From NCBI GenBank assembly GCA_947305065.1, contig CAMZCT010000001.1:98854-162853 (forward strand): 64,000 nt of DNA, read 5' to 3'. Source of the DNA: an uncultured Mycoplasmatota bacterium (lineage in GTDB: Bacteria; Bacillota_I; Bacilli_A; RF39; UBA660). This document shows, piece by piece, positions 10,634 through 20,621 of this stretch. The translations under genes and the position numbers were made by a program. The notes beneath the pieces were generated by a model, which searched no databases, had not been told where the DNA came from, and saw only the letters and a list, made by a program, of their open reading frames with translations. Position 1 is the stretch's first letter. Each line of letters opens with the position of its first letter.

Positions 10634-11062
10634 AAAAAAGTTAGCGTGTCAAGGCTAACTTTGTCTTGAAAGTAGTAAACCATTAAAGGCCGGCCAGGTT
10701 TACTACACACACTCGAGGTGACAACTCTACTAATCCACTTTAAATAATCAAGAAATAAATAGGCTGGATTATTAGTTAAATGTATGCTCGCCACTAAACA
10801 AGTAATTACAATGCTATAGCTTAATTAAACAATAAAATCGTTTAAATAGTAATTTGTTTAGCAGATAAGCTTTTAAGCATATCATAACTAAGTGTGTACC
10901 ATTTAAATTTGTAAGATAGTAAACTATCTTACAGTTTAGTAAAAGTATTTTTATTATACTTTTACTAAATACATATTAATAAGACAAGTCTTACTAATAT
11001 GGATATTATAACGACTAAGTTATAATATCTCGTAATAAAATAATAATTATTTTATTACTGAA
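10634..11062 (-). ncRNA. large structured non-coding RNA of unassigned class
   Basis: No ORF; at least ten hairpins/long-range helices; promoter-like TTTACA-N17-TATCAT upstream on minus strand; terminator at the 3' end. Confidence 0.7.
10637..10662 (-). terminator. terminator of the 10.6-11.06 kb structured RNA
   Basis: AAAGTTAGC-N8-GCTAACTTT stem with U-tract on minus strand (aaaaaa at 10634-10639 on plus). Confidence 0.75.
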
Positions 11063-11163
11063 TTTATGATAATATATTTTTTTTGATTTGTAAATACCTT
11101 TTTTAAAGTTTTTTACACTTTTCTATTTTTTATAAGTTTGTAACATTTTCCTTTTTTATAAAA

Positions 11164-11194
11164 AAATAGTAACGGATTTGTTCCGTTACTATTT
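11164..11194 (-). terminator. terminator after ftsK remnant
   Basis: AAATAGTAACGGA/TCCGTTACTATTT hairpin. Confidence 0.7.
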
Positions 11195-12190
11195 TAATCG
11201 TTATCTTTTCTCATTACTTCTCTTGGACTAGATCCTTTTTGAGGACCGATTATTCCATTCTCTTCTAATATATCTATGAGTCTTGCTGCTCTATTATAAC
11301 CTAGTCTAAATTTTCTTTGAATTATTGAGACTGATATTTTACCTGTTTCATAAGCAAATTCTACGATTTGATCATATAATGGGTCAACAAATGTATCTTT
11401 ATTAACTTCTTCTTTTGGTTCTTCTGTTAATAAATTATCATTTCTAGCTTGTGATTGATCTTTAACAAAATTTACGACTCTATTTATTTCTTCATTACTA
11501 ATATTATAACTAAGGGCTTTTACGATTTCTTTGTTCTTTTCCTTTATTAAGAATTCACCAGGACCTTTTAATTTTTCGGCTCCAGCTTGACCTAGTATTA
11601 TTTTAGAATCATCAATACTAGCAGTAGCAAAAGCTATGTGAGTAAGAATACTATTCTTAATAATTCTACTTATTATTTCATTACTAGGTCTTTGCGTGCC
11701 AATAACTAAATATACTCCAGTTATTTTAGATAAATCTATTATTCTATTAAGTATACCTTCTATTTCTTTTAGCCATGATAAATCATTAAATTCATCAATA
11801 ATAATCATAATTCTAGACATTTTATTATCACTATTATTTTTATTATATTCATCAATATTTTTATAGTTATTTTCAATAATAGTATTGTTTCTATCATTAA
11901 CAAGATTTAATGCTCTTTCTAATATTGTTAATGCTCTTTTAGGATCATTAATGACGGGAAATAATAAATGAGCTATACCATTATAATTATTAAATTCTAA
12001 TTTCTTAGTATCTATTAATAGTAGTTGAAAATCATTGTAATGATATTTTAATAATATATTAATTATTATGTTATTTAATAATACTGATTTACCTGAACCA
12101 CTATATCCCCCAATAAGAACACTAGGATTATTATTTAGATCTAAATAATAAGGATTACCAAATTCATCTTTACCTAAACATAGTTTATAT
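11194..12190 (-). pseudogene. ftsK: 5'-truncated FtsK/SpoIIIE-type DNA translocase (motor plus gamma winged helix only)
   Basis: Same frame extends upstream of the listed ORF: YKLCLGKDEFGNPYYLDLNNNPSVLIGGYSGSGKSVLLNNI...; gamma domain YDQIVEFAYETGKISVSIIQRKFRLGYNRAARLID; reading frame breaks near 12190. Confidence 0.8.
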
Positions 12191-12377
12191 TTCTATACTA
12201 GGTATGAAAGATTAGTAGTACCGTTTTAAATACTGCGTATAATAGATTAGTTTTTTCATTCAGTTTTAAGTTTAGCTAGGTTGGTTGAGTAGATGAGTTT
12301 TTTCACCATGTTTTTTGACCATTTTTGGAGGTCTTTTTTTATGTATTTAACACTAAAAAAGATAGAAATTATTAATT

Positions 12378-14162
12378 CTATCTCTCAATTTCTACCCTTA
12401 CTCTTACCTTAGTAATGAGTTTTTTAATTCTTCTACCCTCTTCAGTATCAAATACGAAGAAGTGTTGATGACTTATAAAGTCTATAATTGGAATTAAAGC
12501 TAGATTATCTTTTCTTAAATCACTATTTTCTACTATAAAGTCATCTGTTAGATCATATCTTGTTTTGTAATTGTATTTACTTTTACATATAAACCTTATT
12601 ATATAGCTTTCATTTTCTCCATTTTCATTAATTGAACCGATGATGCCATAATCAACTAATGCTTCAAATAGTTCATCATCAAATTCAAGTGGACCATTTT
12701 TCGCATCTACTGCAACTAATTGTTCTTTAATCTTCTTTATGCCATTTTCAATTTTATCTTCTGAACTAATTACTGTTTCTACACTTCGTAGATTAACTTT
12801 TAATTTGTCTATCTTGTTTTGTAATTGTTCTTGTTTCTTATTAAATAACTCTGGTGTTACGTTTCCCGCTACATATAAATCAATTAACTTTGACATTTGA
12901 TTTTCAGCTTGTTCTATTTTTTCTTGAATCTTATCTTTCATTTCAAATGGTTCCGAAGTTCTTTGAGCTTCTGCTACATTCTTCATAAAAGTATCAAGAG
13001 CAGATCCTTCATCTTGTGTTAGCAAGTAATAAGCTTCCATGAAACACTTTTTAATAGTTTCATCATGCATCAGTTTACTATACTTACAATACATTCTTCC
13101 TTTACCAGCAACTGAATTACAATCCCATGCCTGATTTCTTTTATATAATGATTTCTTTATATAGGTATTACCACATAGACCACATCTAAATTTACCACTA
13201 AAAGTAAACTTCTTAACTATCTTTGTTCCTGGTGCTTTACCTCCAGATCTTGTTTTGATTATTTCTTGTACTTTATCAAATGTTTCTTTATCAATAATAG
13301 GTTCATGATGATCTTTGAAATGATACATATCCTCTTCTCCTTGATTTCGAATCTTCTTATGAGTGATTGAATCAAGAGTATATGATTTTCCAAGAATTAC
13401 ATCTCCTATATATTTCTCATTTTTGAGAATCCATAATATAGTATTCTCACACCAATGATTTTTACCAGTTGGAGATGGAACTTTCATATTAGTTAACATC
13501 TTATTAATTGTTGCAGCTCCATAACCTTCAAGATATGAATTAAAAATAAATCTTACTGTTTCAGCTTCCTTTTCATTTATTTCATATATTCCTTTTTTAA
13601 TATTGCAAATATATCCGTAACATCCTCCGTTACCTATAAGCTCCCCTCTCTTCATTTTCATCTTCAGTCCTAACTTAACATGAGAACCAATTGTTTCAGA
13701 TTCTTGTTGAGCTACTGAAGATAAAACTGTAAGAAGAAGTTCGCCTGACATGTCTAAAGTGTTTATGTTCTCCTCTTCGAAAAGAATCGCAACATTTGAA
13801 TCTTTTAGAGTTCGAACGTATTTCAAAGTATCGAGAGTATTTCTAGCAAACCTTGATATTGATTTTGTAAGTATTAAATCAATTCCACCTTCTTTGGCAT
13901 CTTTGATCATTCTTAAGAAATTATCTCTCTTAAATGCTTGAGTTCCGCTTATGCCCTCGTCAGCATATACCTCGACGAAGCTCCAATTTGGATTTGATAG
14001 TATCTTATCCATATAATATTTTTGTTGTGAGTAGAAGCTTGTTGATTGTTCATCTGAGTCTGTACTAACTCTTGCATATGCAGCTACTCTTAATTTCTTT
14101 TCTAGTATATTCCCTCTAGACATAATTGTGTTATTAGTTTTTTCAATTACTTTTACTTCCAT
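12378..14162 (-). CDS. large serine recombinase
   Basis: AAYARVSTDSDEQSTSFYSQQKYY, DEGISGT, SRFARNTLDTL, zinc ribbon CGLCGNTY. Confidence 0.95.
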   Translation of the reverse strand: MEVKVIEKTNNTIMSRGNILEKKLRVAAYARVSTDSDEQSTSFYSQQKYYMDKILSNPNWSFVEVYADEGISGTQAFKRDNFLRMIKDAKEGGIDLILTKSISRFARNTLDTLKYVRTLKDSNVAILFEEENINTLDMSGELLLTVLSSVAQQESETIGSHVKLGLKMKMKRGELIGNGGCYGYICNIKKGIYEINEKEAETVRFIFNSYLEGYGAATINKMLTNMKVPSPTGKNHWCENTILWILKNEKYIGDVILGKSYTLDSITHKKIRNQGEEDMYHFKDHHEPIIDKETFDKVQEIIKTRSGGKAPGTKIVKKFTFSGKFRCGLCGNTYIKKSLYKRNQAWDCNSVAGKGRMYCKYSKLMHDETIKKCFMEAYYLLTQDEGSALDTFMKNVAEAQRTSEPFEMKDKIQEKIEQAENQMSKLIDLYVAGNVTPELFNKKQEQLQNKIDKLKVNLRSVETVISSEDKIENGIKKIKEQLVAVDAKNGPLEFDDELFEALVDYGIIGSINENGENESYIIRFICKSKYNYKTRYDLTDDFIVENSDLRKDNLALIPIIDFISHQHFFVFDTEEGRRIKKLITKVRVRVEIER

Positions 14163-14165
14163 TTA

Positions 14166-15758
14166 TCACACCTCTATATCTTTCTTATCTATTACTATTT
14201 TTACTTTTATGTAATTATTTCTTTTTCTATAACTAAATGTTGAATGAAACTTCCAAAGTTCAATATAATTTTCATTTTTGCAGATTTCAGTTAAGTCTTT
14301 TTTAGCACTAAATTTAGATGCATTGTATTCATTAACTTTTAGAACAATTCGACAATTTAATTTATTTCTATAATTATGTTTTAATGTTTCTCCAAATTGA
14401 ATATATTTAACGAGTTTATCTACCAGTTCTTTACTAGGTTCATATGCTGGAAATGAGTCAATACTTAATAATCGATTTTTGAGGGCACTAAGTATCTTAT
14501 TAATACTTTCAGTTTTTATCTCATCAGTTTCAATCTCATTTTGTTTATTACCATACCTATAATTTGTGTCATCAATCAAATTATTAAATTCATATTTGTT
14601 CACTTTATTATTGAGCATTTGATCTAAATAATATAAGCTCTCATTGCTATAATTTGTATTTATTCTTCTAATTGCTCGATTATTATCTTTCTTAGCATAT
14701 TTAAATATTTGATCATAGTTAGATAACAATTCATTTTGAAATTCTAACAATATACGATTAACAACATCTTCTTTTATATTAATGCTATATTTACATCCGC
14801 CGTCTCTACAAACACGATTCACATAAAACCTAACACCAGAATCAAATCCATATGATCTACCACAAAAACCACATCTAACAATTCCTGAAAAAATATCTAC
14901 ACCTTCTTTTAATCTTCTTTGTGAGTAATTGAAATTCATTTTTTCAATTGTTTTATTAAATGTTTCATCAGATATTATTCTTAATTCTTCATGTTCATAA
15001 ATATAATCACCAAATTTAATTAATCCTGTGTATTTTTCTGTTCTTAAAATTATATATACATATGCTTCAGTCCATTTCTTATTGTATGGGGATTTGATGC
15101 ATTCATCATTTAATAAATCTGCTATTCTTCTTACTTTTGTTCCATTAAGATATAACTCAAATATCCTTTTTACAATATTTGCTTCTTTTTCATTTATTCT
15201 TATCTTTCCGTATTTAAATAAATAACCATAAGTTGCCAAATGTTTTCTTGTTTTTCCTCTTGAGAAAACCATTTTATTTCCAAGTTTAGTTCTATTTGAA
15301 TAATTATTAGATTCTTGCTCTGCTACTGAAGATAATATTGTGAGCAAAAGTTCACTTTGCATTCCAAGAGTATATATATTCTCTTCTTCAAATATTACTC
15401 CTACATTGTGTTCTTTGAGCAATCTAACATATTCAATTGAATCTATCGTATTTCTAGCAAACCTTGAAATCGATTTAGTAAGTATTAAATCAATTTTTCC
15501 ATCAAGTGCATCTCTTATCATATTATTGAATCCAGTTCTGTTTTTAACACTTCTTGCACTAATTCCATAATCTTCATAAATTCTAACCAATTTCCAGTTT
15601 GAATTGCGATATATTTTAGAATAGTAGTATTTTCTTTGTGATTCAAAGCTACTTATTTGAGCTTCAAGATCTGTACTTACTCTTACATAAGCAGCAACTC
15701 TTAATTTAAGGCTTTTATAATTCTTTCTATAATTGCCTTTAACAACTTCAACTTTCAT
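14166..15758 (-). CDS. large serine recombinase
   Basis: AAYVRVSTDLEAQISSFESQRKYY, SRFARNTIDSI, CGFCGRSYG. Confidence 0.95.
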   Translation of the reverse strand: MKVEVVKGNYRKNYKSLKLRVAAYVRVSTDLEAQISSFESQRKYYYSKIYRNSNWKLVRIYEDYGISARSVKNRTGFNNMIRDALDGKIDLILTKSISRFARNTIDSIEYVRLLKEHNVGVIFEEENIYTLGMQSELLLTILSSVAEQESNNYSNRTKLGNKMVFSRGKTRKHLATYGYLFKYGKIRINEKEANIVKRIFELYLNGTKVRRIADLLNDECIKSPYNKKWTEAYVYIILRTEKYTGLIKFGDYIYEHEELRIISDETFNKTIEKMNFNYSQRRLKEGVDIFSGIVRCGFCGRSYGFDSGVRFYVNRVCRDGGCKYSINIKEDVVNRILLEFQNELLSNYDQIFKYAKKDNNRAIRRINTNYSNESLYYLDQMLNNKVNKYEFNNLIDDTNYRYGNKQNEIETDEIKTESINKILSALKNRLLSIDSFPAYEPSKELVDKLVKYIQFGETLKHNYRNKLNCRIVLKVNEYNASKFSAKKDLTEICKNENYIELWKFHSTFSYRKRNNYIKVKIVIDKKDIEV

Positions 15759-17304
15759 TTTGATTTCCTATCTCAATTTGAATAGTAACAGGAACTTTAG
15801 TAACAATTACTTCTCTTTTGTTTTTACCATTCAAATCTTGTTCATAATATCTAAATGGAGTTGAATAATTAAACGATAATATTTCTTTAAATTTTTTCTT
15901 TTCAAAATATTCCAAAGGTTTACTGGTAATATCTTCTCTCCTATGTGTCCTTTTTAATACAATGTATAACTCAAATGGACTTTTTGTACTCCCAACAATA
16001 ACATAATCAATTATTGAATTAAAAACTTTATCACTAAATTTGTCATTTACTTCATCAGACAATTCAATAAATTTTTCGCTTGTATATTTAATTAATTTAT
16101 CATTATTTCTCATACAATACTTTTTTAGTAATTTAATAGAATGCGCAAATATATTTTTTAGTACTTCTTCTTTTTGCATTCTACTTTTTGGACAATTTTC
16201 TTTTCCCTCATCAATAACTGTTCTACAATTATAAACTTTATGATTGTATCCATTAGAGCGATGTAAAGAGTTGCCACAGTAAGCACACTTTAATCTTCCA
16301 GAAAGTGTATATCTAGTAATAAAACTATTAACCAGTTTTTCATCAGTATTGTATAATTTGTTGTATTCCTCAAATTTATTTAGAACTTTATCATACAAAT
16401 CTCTATCAATAATTGCTTCATGATGATCTTTAATATAATATTTATTTTTACCACCACGATTTTTTATTTGTTTTCCAACAGTAGCTGGTACTGTATAGTA
16501 TTTACCCATAAGTAAATCTCCAGCATATTTTTCGTTTCTAAGCATTTTAGAAATTGCATTGTGATGCCATTTCATATTACCTTTGCAAGTTGGTATTTTC
16601 ATTTCAGTAAGTCTCTTTGCTATATGTCTAATTGGAACTCCTTCTACATACCAATTAAAAATCATTTTGACTACTTTAGCTTGTTCCTTATTAACATATA
16701 ATTGTTTTGTTTTGGGATCATAATCATATCCATAGCAACCGCAAAAACCAACTATTTCTCCTCTTTCCATTTTCATTCTTAAACCTAGTTGAACATGTTC
16801 AGATAGATTAAGTGATTCTTGCTGAGCTATTGAAGATAATATTGTAAGTAATAATTCTCCTGCCATATTCTTTGTGTTGATATTTTCTTCTTCAAATAAA
16901 ACAGCGACATCATAATCTCTGAGAAGTCTGACGTATTTCAAAGTATCGAGAGTATTTCTAGCAAATCTAGAAATCGATTTAGTTAACAATAAATCAAATT
17001 TACCATTAACTGCATCCTCTACCATCTCATTGAATCCTTTTCTATGTTGTGTATTAGTTCCAGATATTCCCTCATCAGAATAAATTCTCACAAAATCCCA
17101 ATCAGGATTAGCAATAATCTTTTCGTGAAAATATTTCACTTGAGATTCAAAACTATCTAGTTGATCATCGTGTTTGCTGCTTACTCTTACATAAGCAGCA
17201 ACACGTAACTTATTATTTGAAGATTTATCTTCTTTTATTTGTCTTTTTTCAATTATTTCTAATTTCATATAAAAACTCCTTTCAAGACAAACAAAGAATA
17301 TCAA
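15748..17304 (-). CDS. large serine recombinase
   Basis: AAYVRVSSKHDDQLDSFESQVKYF, DEGISGTN, SRFARNTLDTL, CAYCGNSL. Confidence 0.95.
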   Translation of the reverse strand: MIFFVCLERSFYMKLEIIEKRQIKEDKSSNNKLRVAAYVRVSSKHDDQLDSFESQVKYFHEKIIANPDWDFVRIYSDEGISGTNTQHRKGFNEMVEDAVNGKFDLLLTKSISRFARNTLDTLKYVRLLRDYDVAVLFEEENINTKNMAGELLLTILSSIAQQESLNLSEHVQLGLRMKMERGEIVGFCGCYGYDYDPKTKQLYVNKEQAKVVKMIFNWYVEGVPIRHIAKRLTEMKIPTCKGNMKWHHNAISKMLRNEKYAGDLLMGKYYTVPATVGKQIKNRGGKNKYYIKDHHEAIIDRDLYDKVLNKFEEYNKLYNTDEKLVNSFITRYTLSGRLKCAYCGNSLHRSNGYNHKVYNCRTVIDEGKENCPKSRMQKEEVLKNIFAHSIKLLKKYCMRNNDKLIKYTSEKFIELSDEVNDKFSDKVFNSIIDYVIVGSTKSPFELYIVLKRTHRREDITSKPLEYFEKKKFKEILSFNYSTPFRYYEQDLNGKNKREVIVTKVPVTIQIEIGNQNES

Positions 17305-17579
17305 AAAGGAGTTTTAATTACCAATGTGCGATTTTTCTAGTTGCACCTTTGTGCTTTTATAAAGAGATTCATTATTCTCTTTCAGTACTTTTAAATACTT
17401 AAATAGTAATGTATATTTTAAAAAATCTTTATCTATAAGATAATCTTTACTTTTATTTAAATAAACTTTTGCAATCATTTCTTATTTTTGAGTATTGTTA
17501 TAAACATAATACTCATCCTTTCTATTTTTAAACTTTAATTAAAAGTTATTTTAAAATTATTTGTGTTTTTTATTTTTCC

Positions 17580-17705
17580 TCGAACCCTGTTACACCCAGG
17601 AAATCATCAAACGATTGATTTGCTAAATCAATTCCATGGGAATTTCACCCTCTTGTGGTTCTCACAAAACTGCACCCATTGCTTGAGTCTGTGGCTATGC
17701 AGAAG
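17580..17705 (-). ncRNA. candidate structured RNA within ICE
   Basis: GC-richer non-coding block with consecutive hairpins: CCTG/CAGG 17586-17600, ATTGATTT/AAATCAAT 17614-17632, GGG/CCC 17638-17650, TTGTG/CACAA 17653-17667. Confidence 0.4.
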
Positions 17706-17904
17706 TATCATTATTACTATTACTTGTTATCGCATATTATTTGCTAAATAATTTTATAATCAAGCATTAATCGCAAGCGTACTTATTAAAGTGCTAGAGT
17801 AATAGGAATGTATTTGATGAATGAAAACAAGTTTTCAAAGAACAAAGGTGAAAGAATAATAATATCCTTTCACCTTATTCCTCACTTAAATCAAATTATT
17901 CAAC

Positions 17905-18375
17905 CTACTTATTTAAAATTTTCTTCAAATTTTTAATAGCTTGTTTAATACTCTTACTTATCATCTGAAAAGAAGTATGTTCAATAGCTGCAATTGTCTT
18001 AAGATCTAATTCATCAAAATAATACATTTTAACTCTTCTTCTTTGAGTACTTGATAATTGATTAATTGCATTCATTAATTCATCATAAGTTGATGTTCTA
18101 ATAATATAATCATCAATACCTTCTTCATTAGTTGCTGTTCTATTATAGATACTTTCTTCAGATAGTTCTTTATGTTCAATATGTCGATCAAATTCATTCA
18201 ATTCTTTAAGATCATCCAATTCAAACTGATTGAAAACATCAAAAATATTCTTTGAAACTTCAATAGTTCTGGGAATATTTTCTCCATCCTTGAATAAAAT
18301 ATAATATCTATTATCAATAGTTCTTATAGTATATGGATTATCTTTATGTTTCCTTCTTTTAGGAAAGTCATCCAT
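17905..18375 (-). CDS. ICE-associated sigma-70 region 4-like regulator
   Basis: INQLSSTQRRRVKMYYFDELDLKTIAAIEHTSFQMISKSIKQAIKNLKKIL. Confidence 0.75.
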   Translation of the reverse strand: MDDFPKRRKHKDNPYTIRTIDNRYYILFKDGENIPRTIEVSKNIFDVFNQFELDDLKELNEFDRHIEHKELSEESIYNRTATNEEGIDDYIIRTSTYDELMNAINQLSSTQRRRVKMYYFDELDLKTIAAIEHTSFQMISKSIKQAIKNLKKILNK

Positions 18376-18457
18376 TTATTATCTCCTTTCAACTTTTTTT
18401 AGTTGAAAGGAGGTGGCCCTCTAATTCGACAAAAAACTACATATTTCGACAAACAAA

Positions 18458-18503
18458 AAACCTGGAGATGAAACTCTTGTTTTAGAGTCTCGTCTCCAGG
18501 TTT
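18458..18503. terminator. strong bidirectional terminator
   Basis: AAACCTGGAGA...TCTCCAGGTTT 11-bp stem with inner ACTCT/AGAGT. Confidence 0.75.
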
Positions 18504-18763
18504 AAATTTATCAATATTTTTTAGCGGGTGTTCTCCCTTGGAAAATATATCATATTTAAATCGGTAATAATACAATTTGGTGCAAACCAGTCTCATAAAG
18601 GATATTCCCCCTTATAAGAGCAGCCTTAAATTGTAAAATCATTCCCTTTTTATTCAAACATATACCACTGCTAATAACTAGTATCACTAATATATGGCTT
18701 TCTCTTGGTTGTTTATTATATTTTTTCAAGTAAATCAAATAAAAATAGTTCATTAACGAACTA

Positions 18764-19195
18764 TTAATTATTTGGTATTTGATTGATTCCATTAATAGGT
18801 TCTTGTAAACCTAATTCTTCTTTTATTTTAGTTGTTGATATTCCTTCTGTTCTGTCTAGATAGACAACTTCACAATAATCTTTTAAATAATCAAACTTTT
18901 CTGAACCTGCCCAATCAGATCCCATAACAACTATATCAACATGATATTCTTTAACATCATTAATCTTTTGCTCCCAATTTTCTTCTGGAATGACAAGGTC
19001 AACATATCTCACTGCTTCAAGCATTTTTTTTCTAGTTTCAAAATCATGATATGCTTTCTTTCCTTTTATTTCATTAAATTCATCAGTAGATACAGCTACA
19101 ATTAGGTAATCTCCTAAAGCTTTTGCCCTTTGTAAAAGTCTTATGTGACCATAATGTAATAAATCAAATGTACCATAAGTTAAAATTCTTTTCAT
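18764..19195 (-). CDS. tagD: glycerol-3-phosphate cytidylyltransferase
   Basis: LTYGTFDLLHYGHIRLLQRAKALGDYLIVAVSTDEFN, STTKIKEEL. Confidence 0.92.
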   Translation of the reverse strand: MKRILTYGTFDLLHYGHIRLLQRAKALGDYLIVAVSTDEFNEIKGKKAYHDFETRKKMLEAVRYVDLVIPEENWEQKINDVKEYHVDIVVMGSDWAGSEKFDYLKDYCEVVYLDRTEGISTTKIKEELGLQEPINGINQIPNN

Positions 19196-19196
19196 A

Positions 19197-20621
19197 TTAT
19201 CTCTCCTTTACAATTTTGCTTTTTAAAAAAAACAGCACACTTTTTATATTATTCTTATTTAATAAAACAATAACAATTAGACCAAACAATAGATTTATCA
19301 ATATTGAATAAAGAGTTCTTACATAATACAAAATTGAAACTATTAATAATGATATTAATGCTATTAATAAGGTCCTAAAATTTATTTTAAAAATTACAAA
19401 CTTTTTTATGTCTATAAATCTATAAATAAACAGAAAAACATAGGCTATCAAAGTAGAAATTGACGCTGCCCATAATCCAAATTTATTAATGAAAATTATA
19501 TTAATGATTATATTAACCAATGCACATAGCATAGTTGTTTTTGCAACTTTTTTTGTTATTTTTTTTGCAATATAAGCTCCACCCAATACATTCGATAAGG
19601 CATTAAAAATGTTTCCTAATAATAAAACCGGTATATAAAAATAAGCCACGCGATATTTTTCTCCCACCATTGCATTAAAAACCAAAGGCAAAAAAATCAA
19701 TATAATAATACTTATTGAAGAAAAAATTCTAAGAGAATTATCTAAAACTTGTGAAAAAAATGTATCTCTATCATCTTCGTTAATATGAACAGAAGCACTT
19801 TCTTGCCAAGTTATATTAAATACTCCAGAAAAACTTTGCATTATATTGGCAAATTTAGAAGATATTGCATATACACCATTCATAGAATCTCCAATTATAA
19901 ATGAGATAATAGTTCTATCTGAAACATTAACCATCCACCAAGACAATCCGTCAGGAATCATTGGCAATGAATATTTTAACATTTCTTTCAATTTATCTTT
20001 ATCTACATTATCTTTATTGAACAAATGAAATACATTATTTTTTATTGCCAAATATATGGATGCTAAAACATTTCCAATTGATGAAGCGATTAATATAGAG
20101 TAAGCATCCATATCAAAGAATATTATTAATACAGTGGTAAGAAGAACATTTAATAAACCACATATTATACTTGCTATTGCGTAATCATTATTCTTTCCTA
20201 AGCCTCTTGAGACTTGCAATAAAATAGTAAAAATAGCCATTGTAATTATATTGAGTATAATATAAGTGAAATATTTTATACTAATAAAATAATTTATGAT
20301 TAATGAAATAGTTATGCAAATAGATATTTCTATAAAGCACATATAAATAATGGTACTTATAATTTTGCTTTTATTTTTTTCATCACTTCTGGTATCTATT
20401 AAAAATCTGAAAACAGCAGAATCCATTCTTAATAATAAAATAGGAACCATCAATGCTACATATGATTGTACCAAATCGATATATCCATAATCTGATGTAT
20501 TTAAGAATTTTGTATAGACTGGTATTAAGAAAAATGAAATAAATTGTGTACAAAATTTGCTAAAAAAGATAACTATCGTATTTTTTACTAATTCAAATTG
20601 TTTCGATTTCTTACCCATCAT
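19197..20621 (-). CDS. polysaccharide flippase (Wzx-like, MOP superfamily)
   Basis: Multi-TM protein; NTIVIFFSKFCTQFISFFLIPVYTKFLNTSDYGYIDLVQS. Confidence 0.88.
   Translation of the reverse strand: MMGKKSKQFELVKNTIVIFFSKFCTQFISFFLIPVYTKFLNTSDYGYIDLVQSYVALMVPILLLRMDSAVFRFLIDTRSDEKNKSKIISTIIYMCFIEISICITISLIINYFISIKYFTYIILNIITMAIFTILLQVSRGLGKNNDYAIASIICGLLNVLLTTVLIIFFDMDAYSILIASSIGNVLASIYLAIKNNVFHLFNKDNVDKDKLKEMLKYSLPMIPDGLSWWMVNVSDRTIISFIIGDSMNGVYAISSKFANIMQSFSGVFNITWQESASVHINEDDRDTFFSQVLDNSLRIFSSISIIILIFLPLVFNAMVGEKYRVAYFYIPVLLLGNIFNALSNVLGGAYIAKKITKKVAKTTMLCALVNIIINIIFINKFGLWAASISTLIAYVFLFIYRFIDIKKFVIFKINFRTLLIALISLLIVSILYYVRTLYSILINLLFGLIVIVLLNKNNIKSVLFFLKSKIVKER

Noticed and set aside
11194-11820. 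208-aa ORF as a stand-alone gene
   Set aside because: The same frame continues upstream to ~12190 with a Walker A motif, so the internal Met is not the true start; it is a truncated FtsK.
17580-17705. Cobalamin riboswitch, suggested by GGGTGAAATTCCC
   Set aside because: The required downstream GCxGxCCCGCxACUGU-type core is absent, and the adjacent gene has no B12 link.
17217-17751. Short plus-strand ORFs 17217-17402 and 17563-17751
   Set aside because: They overlap the recombinase 5' end and the candidate structured RNA and show no protein-like features.
18399-18792. Short minus-strand ORFs 18399-18596 and 18556-18792
   Set aside because: They overlap a terminator and each other, lack recognisable products, and sit in a regulatory intergenic region.
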